From Acidobacteria bacterium UBA6911 (GTDB taxonomy: Bacteria; Acidobacteriota; UBA6911), in assembly GCA_002451015.1 (NCBI GenBank), contig DKBB01000088.1, positions 1 through 8,769 on the forward strand: 8,769 nucleotides of DNA. Reading direction: 5' to 3'. The position numbers and the translations under genes were made by a program. Position 1 is the stretch's first letter; every line of letters starts with the position of its first letter. Below are positions 7,331 through 8,769 of this stretch, one piece after another. The notes under the pieces are model-generated. The model had not been told where the DNA came from. It saw only the letters and a program-made list of their open reading frames with translations, and searched no databases.

Positions 7331-7509
7331 GAGGCGCCCTTTACTGAATTCTAAGACTCATTCCATGCCCGCAATTTGGTAATAAACGGACTTGAGTGTA
7401 AGTTACAGAATCATAGGGTTTAATCCGTTTGTAATTATAGTAGAATCCCACCAGAATATTCAAAAACAGTCTACGTATAATCCCTTATCAAAAGCCAGAA
7501 CGTCTTCGA
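7331..7509. repeat. Long direct repeat, copy B (downstream of the TPR gene)
   Basis: This is the second copy of the repeat at 4697-4875, in the same orientation, equal in length and gap-free, at about 84% identity overall and 87% in the 157-bp core (7353-7509). It begins 19 bp after the TPR gene and ends about 50 bp before recognisable amidase sequence. Frames reading through it on either strand (for example 7392-7637 plus) are not supported as genes: copy A breaks the same frame with a stop, and there is no RBS. Confidence 0.85.
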
Positions 7510-7561
7510 TACTGAAGGAGGTTCGAAAAAGAGCAGCTTATTTTTCTTATCAACTCGGCGA

Positions 7562-7783
7562 GTATTCGACTATATGGCCTATACTCCGATTCAAAACGCA
7601 TTGGGTTTGCCGGCCATGTCGGCGCCGCTTGGCATGAGCTCCGGGGGGGGGCCTATCGACAGCCATTTCGTTGCAAAAGCCGGCGATGAGAAGACCTTGT
7701 TTGAACCGGCTTATGAACTTGAACAGGAAAAACCGTGGGCTGATAAGTGGGCGCCGAATTCGGTGAAAGCGAAATCTGTTTGA
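7562..7783 (+). pseudogene. Amidase (amidase-signature family), 3' fragment only
   Basis: The frame gives about 73 residues matching the C-terminus of amidase-signature enzymes (GatA-like or 6-aminohexanoate-cyclic-dimer-hydrolase-like, normally about 460-500 residues): VFDYMAYTPIQNALGLPAMS, then SGGGPIDSHFVAKAGDE, TLFE-AYELEQ and PWADKW, ending at TGA 7781-7783. The catalytic Ser-cisSer-Lys core, which lies in the N-terminal half, is absent. The usual GLPIG motif reads GGPID, and the leucine of the common TLFELA motif is proline, consistent with relaxed selection. The frame stays open upstream to a stop at 7478-7480 inside the direct repeat, but homology fades before about 7545, so the junction between repeat and amidase lies near 7510-7560. 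The ATG at 7574 has no RBS. The missing 5' part is not in the window. Confidence 0.75.
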
Positions 7784-7921
7784 CACCGCCAGCGAAATAA
7801 GTTTGATCGCGACACAGTAAGGCCGGGGGGTAATACTGAAGTTTTATACCTTGACCCGATTGTAATTCCCAGGCTATAACAGCGGTATTTGATGGATCAG
7901 ATTTTGTTCCATTTGACAATT

Positions 7922-7930
7922 TGTTATACT
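7922..7930 (+). promoter_or_regulatory. Candidate extended -10 promoter element
   Basis: TGTTATACT combines an extended-10 TG with TATACT (7925-7930). A weak TTGTTC lies 15 bp upstream (7904-7909). A consensus TTGACA at 7913-7918 is only 6 bp from the -10, so it cannot serve as its -35. If used, this would give a leader of about 240 nt for the amidohydrolase, spanning all three downstream inverted repeats. Confidence 0.3.
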
Positions 7931-8025
7931 GCTGTCCCGTCAAGGACCGACAAAAAATCTGTAAGGCCAAGTATAGTAATTAATAAAACAAATAAATGAC
8001 CTGCATCGACTTCAATTCGGTTCTA

Positions 8026-8031
8026 TATAAT
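8026..8031 (+). promoter_or_regulatory. Perfect TATAAT -10 candidate upstream of the amidohydrolase
   Basis: TATAAT matches the -10 consensus fully, but no good -35 lies 16-18 bp upstream, so it would be weak or activator-dependent. It abuts the palindrome at 8030-8057, which would lie across the transcription start. It could also arise by chance in this AT-rich stretch. Confidence 0.3.
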
Positions 8032-8064
8032 GACTTCCAAATACGTATTGGAGTCATGCTTTTT
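8030..8064 (+). terminator. Bulged palindrome followed by a short T-run
   Basis: The arms ATGACTTCCAAATACG and CGTATTGGAGTCAT (8030-8057) pair around a central TACGTA, with one bulged base in each half of the left arm, and five T residues follow at 8060-8064. It may be a weak intrinsic terminator or an operator/attenuator placed between the candidate promoters and the amidohydrolase. The pairing is seen; the role is inference. Confidence 0.35.
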
Positions 8065-8075
8065 GAGAAAACTCC

Positions 8076-8107
8076 TGTAAAAAGCCTGTTTTCAGACGAT
8101 TTTTACA
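8076..8107. repeat. AT-rich inverted repeat TGTAAAAA/TTTTTACA
   Basis: TGTAAAAA (8076-8083) is perfectly complementary to TTTTTACA (8100-8107). Inside the loop a second small hairpin, CTG-TTTT-CAG (8086-8095), can form. It could be a protein-binding site or part of a structured leader. Confidence 0.4.
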
Positions 8108-8123
8108 ACTTTTCAAGTACCGT

Positions 8124-8161
8124 TCCCGTAACCAGTTGAATTTATTCAACATTTAACGGGA
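8124..8161. promoter_or_regulatory. Nested palindrome directly before the amidohydrolase RBS
   Basis: The outer arms TCCCGT (8124-8129) and ACGGGA (8156-8161) enclose a perfect inner hairpin GTTGAAT-TT-ATTCAAC (8135-8150), with symmetric 5-nt internal loops on each side. The pentamer ACCGT flanks the structure on both sides (8119-8123, 8161-8165). It ends 4 nt before the GGAGG RBS, so it could be an operator or an mRNA structure that affects translation. Confidence 0.45.
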
Positions 8162-8165
8162 CCGT

Positions 8166-8170
8166 GGAGG
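8166..8170 (+). promoter_or_regulatory. RBS of the amidohydrolase gene
   Basis: GGAGG, extended to GGAGGAGAG, ends 6 nt before the ATG at 8177 and fixes this start, which gives a well-formed lipoprotein signal peptide. Confidence 0.8.
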
Positions 8171-8176
8171 AGAGCA

Positions 8177-8769
8177 ATGATTAAATATCTTATACGCATT
8201 GCATTGGGTCTTGCAGTTTTATCCGTAATTTCCTGCACCGCAAATCAAAACAATAATGGAAGCAGTGCCAAAGATAGGAATGCGATGAACTCAAAGGAGG
8301 ACACTGTCCTCATTGTAAACGTGGATATCGTCACAATGGATGATAAAAAGCCCTCGGCAGATGCAATGGCCCTTTCAGGAGACAGGATTGTCGCCGTCGG
8401 TTCGGAAGCCGATGTGAGGGCGGCTATAGACAGCTATGAAAAATTCTATAATCTTGAAGGTAAAACCATTGTTCCGGGATTTTTTGAATCCCATGATCAT
8501 CTGTACATGTCCAGTGCCACCGTCATTGTTACTGACGTGACGCCGTTTACCACTCCGACTCTTGCCGGTGCCCTTGAAAAAATCGGACATACCGAACCTG
8601 ATGAGGATGGCTGGATCATTGCTTTCGGCGCAGATCAGGAGTTGTACGAAGAAAAAAAAGGACCGACACGCAACCTGCTGGATGAGATCTTTCCCAACAC
8701 GCCTGTTATGGTTTTTCATCTGAGCGGTCACGGCGGATTCGCAAACAGCGAGGCATTGCGCCGGGGTGG
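8177..8769 (+). CDS. YtcJ-like amidohydrolase, predicted lipoprotein, 3' end beyond the window
   Basis: The first 197 residues are present with no stop before the window end; family members are usually about 540-620 residues. The N-terminus has a basic start (MIKYLIR), a hydrophobic core and a lipobox-like VISC with Cys20, predicting a lipoprotein signal peptide, then a low-complexity linker of about 20 residues rich in Asn and Ser. The amidohydrolase_3 region begins near residue 43: VLIVNVDIVTMDD, then ALSGDRIVAVGS (the small beta-sandwich) and GKTIVPGFFESHDHL, where His106 and His108 are the expected first metal ligands of the TIM barrel. The segment at about 170-197 (LLDEIFPNTPVMVFHLSGHG, then NSEALR) is typical of YtcJ-like proteins. 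The family hydrolyses C-N bonds, but the substrate here is unknown. The other metal ligands lie outside the window. Confidence 0.88.
   Translation, partial: MIKYLIRIALGLAVLSVISCTANQNNNGSSAKDRNAMNSKEDTVLIVNVDIVTMDDKKPSADAMALSGDRIVAVGSEADVRAAIDSYEKFYNLEGKTIVPGFFESHDHLYMSSATVIVTDVTPFTTPTLAGALEKIGHTEPDEDGWIIAFGADQELYEEKKGPTRNLLDEIFPNTPVMVFHLSGHGGFANSEALRRG

Larger units (their letters stand above)
7313..8176. other. 864-bp gene-poor region with repeat, amidase remnant and hairpins
   Basis: It holds no intact gene. In order it contains copy B of the long direct repeat (starting 19 bp after the TPR stop), the 3' remnant of an amidase gene, about 120 bp with nothing recognised (7784-7900), two candidate -10 elements, and three inverted repeats leading to the RBS of the amidohydrolase. 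A 9-G homopolymer lies in the amidase remnant (7643-7651). Confidence 0.6.

Noticed and set aside
7331..7346. GGCGCC-centred hairpin as a terminator for the TPR gene
   Set aside because: The stem is very short and it lies in the edge of the repeat with no real T-run.
4697..7509. The repeat pair as the two ends of an active composite transposon
   Set aside because: No transposase, terminal inverted repeats or target-site duplication are seen, and the copies are too diverged for recent movement.
7392..7637. 81-residue + frame through repeat B and the amidase remnant
   Set aside because: It is out of frame with the amidase, starts with TTG without an RBS, and copy A has a stop in the equivalent frame.
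7913..7930. TTGACA and TATACT as a promoter pair
   Set aside because: The spacer is only 6 bp, far too short; only the extended -10 reading was kept.
1..8769. CRISPR array, tRNA, rRNA, phage or defence genes
   Set aside because: No regularly spaced repeats, cloverleaf, rRNA-like sequence or matching protein motifs were seen on either strand.

Overview
The window looks like a chromosomal fragment from a Gram-negative bacterium, most likely in or near the Acidobacteriota. The main reason is a very large Oar-type TonB-dependent outer-membrane protein with an N-terminal carboxypeptidase-regulatory-like domain, a family greatly expanded in that phylum. The membrane/TPR protein and the lipoprotein-type amidohydrolase fit such a genome but are not diagnostic. 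Placement is inference from family distribution; no rRNA or other marker gene is present.

Layout, all genes on the + strand: (1) 1-320, a leader region with an 11-bp tandem repeat and a strong RBS. (2) 321-4187, the Oar-like TonB-dependent receptor, starting at an internal ATG rather than the upstream in-frame TTG. (3) 4188-5227, a 1.04-kb gene-poor stretch with two hairpin/terminator candidates, a REP-like palindromic motif, an imperfect inverted repeat, copy A of a roughly 179-bp direct repeat and a doubtful decayed reading frame. (4) 5228-7312, a TMTC-like polytopic membrane protein (putative GT-C glycosyltransferase) with seven C-terminal TPRs. (5) 7313-8176, a second gene-poor stretch with copy B of the direct repeat, the 3' end of a broken amidase gene, and a cluster of inverted repeats. 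(6) 8177 to the window end, the 5' third of a YtcJ-like amidohydrolase lipoprotein.

The three genes are widely spaced and each has its own RBS, so they are probably independent transcription units rather than an operon. All three products are predicted to act in the cell envelope (outer-membrane receptor, inner-membrane putative glycosyltransferase, lipoprotein hydrolase), but nothing shows that they work in one pathway.

The most notable structure is the pair of co-linear, gap-free direct repeats (about 84% identical over 179 bp, 2634 bp apart) bracketing the TPR gene, with the second copy abutting a truncated amidase. It suggests past rearrangement or insertion at this locus. I did not find a convincing new defence, mobile or biosynthetic system.
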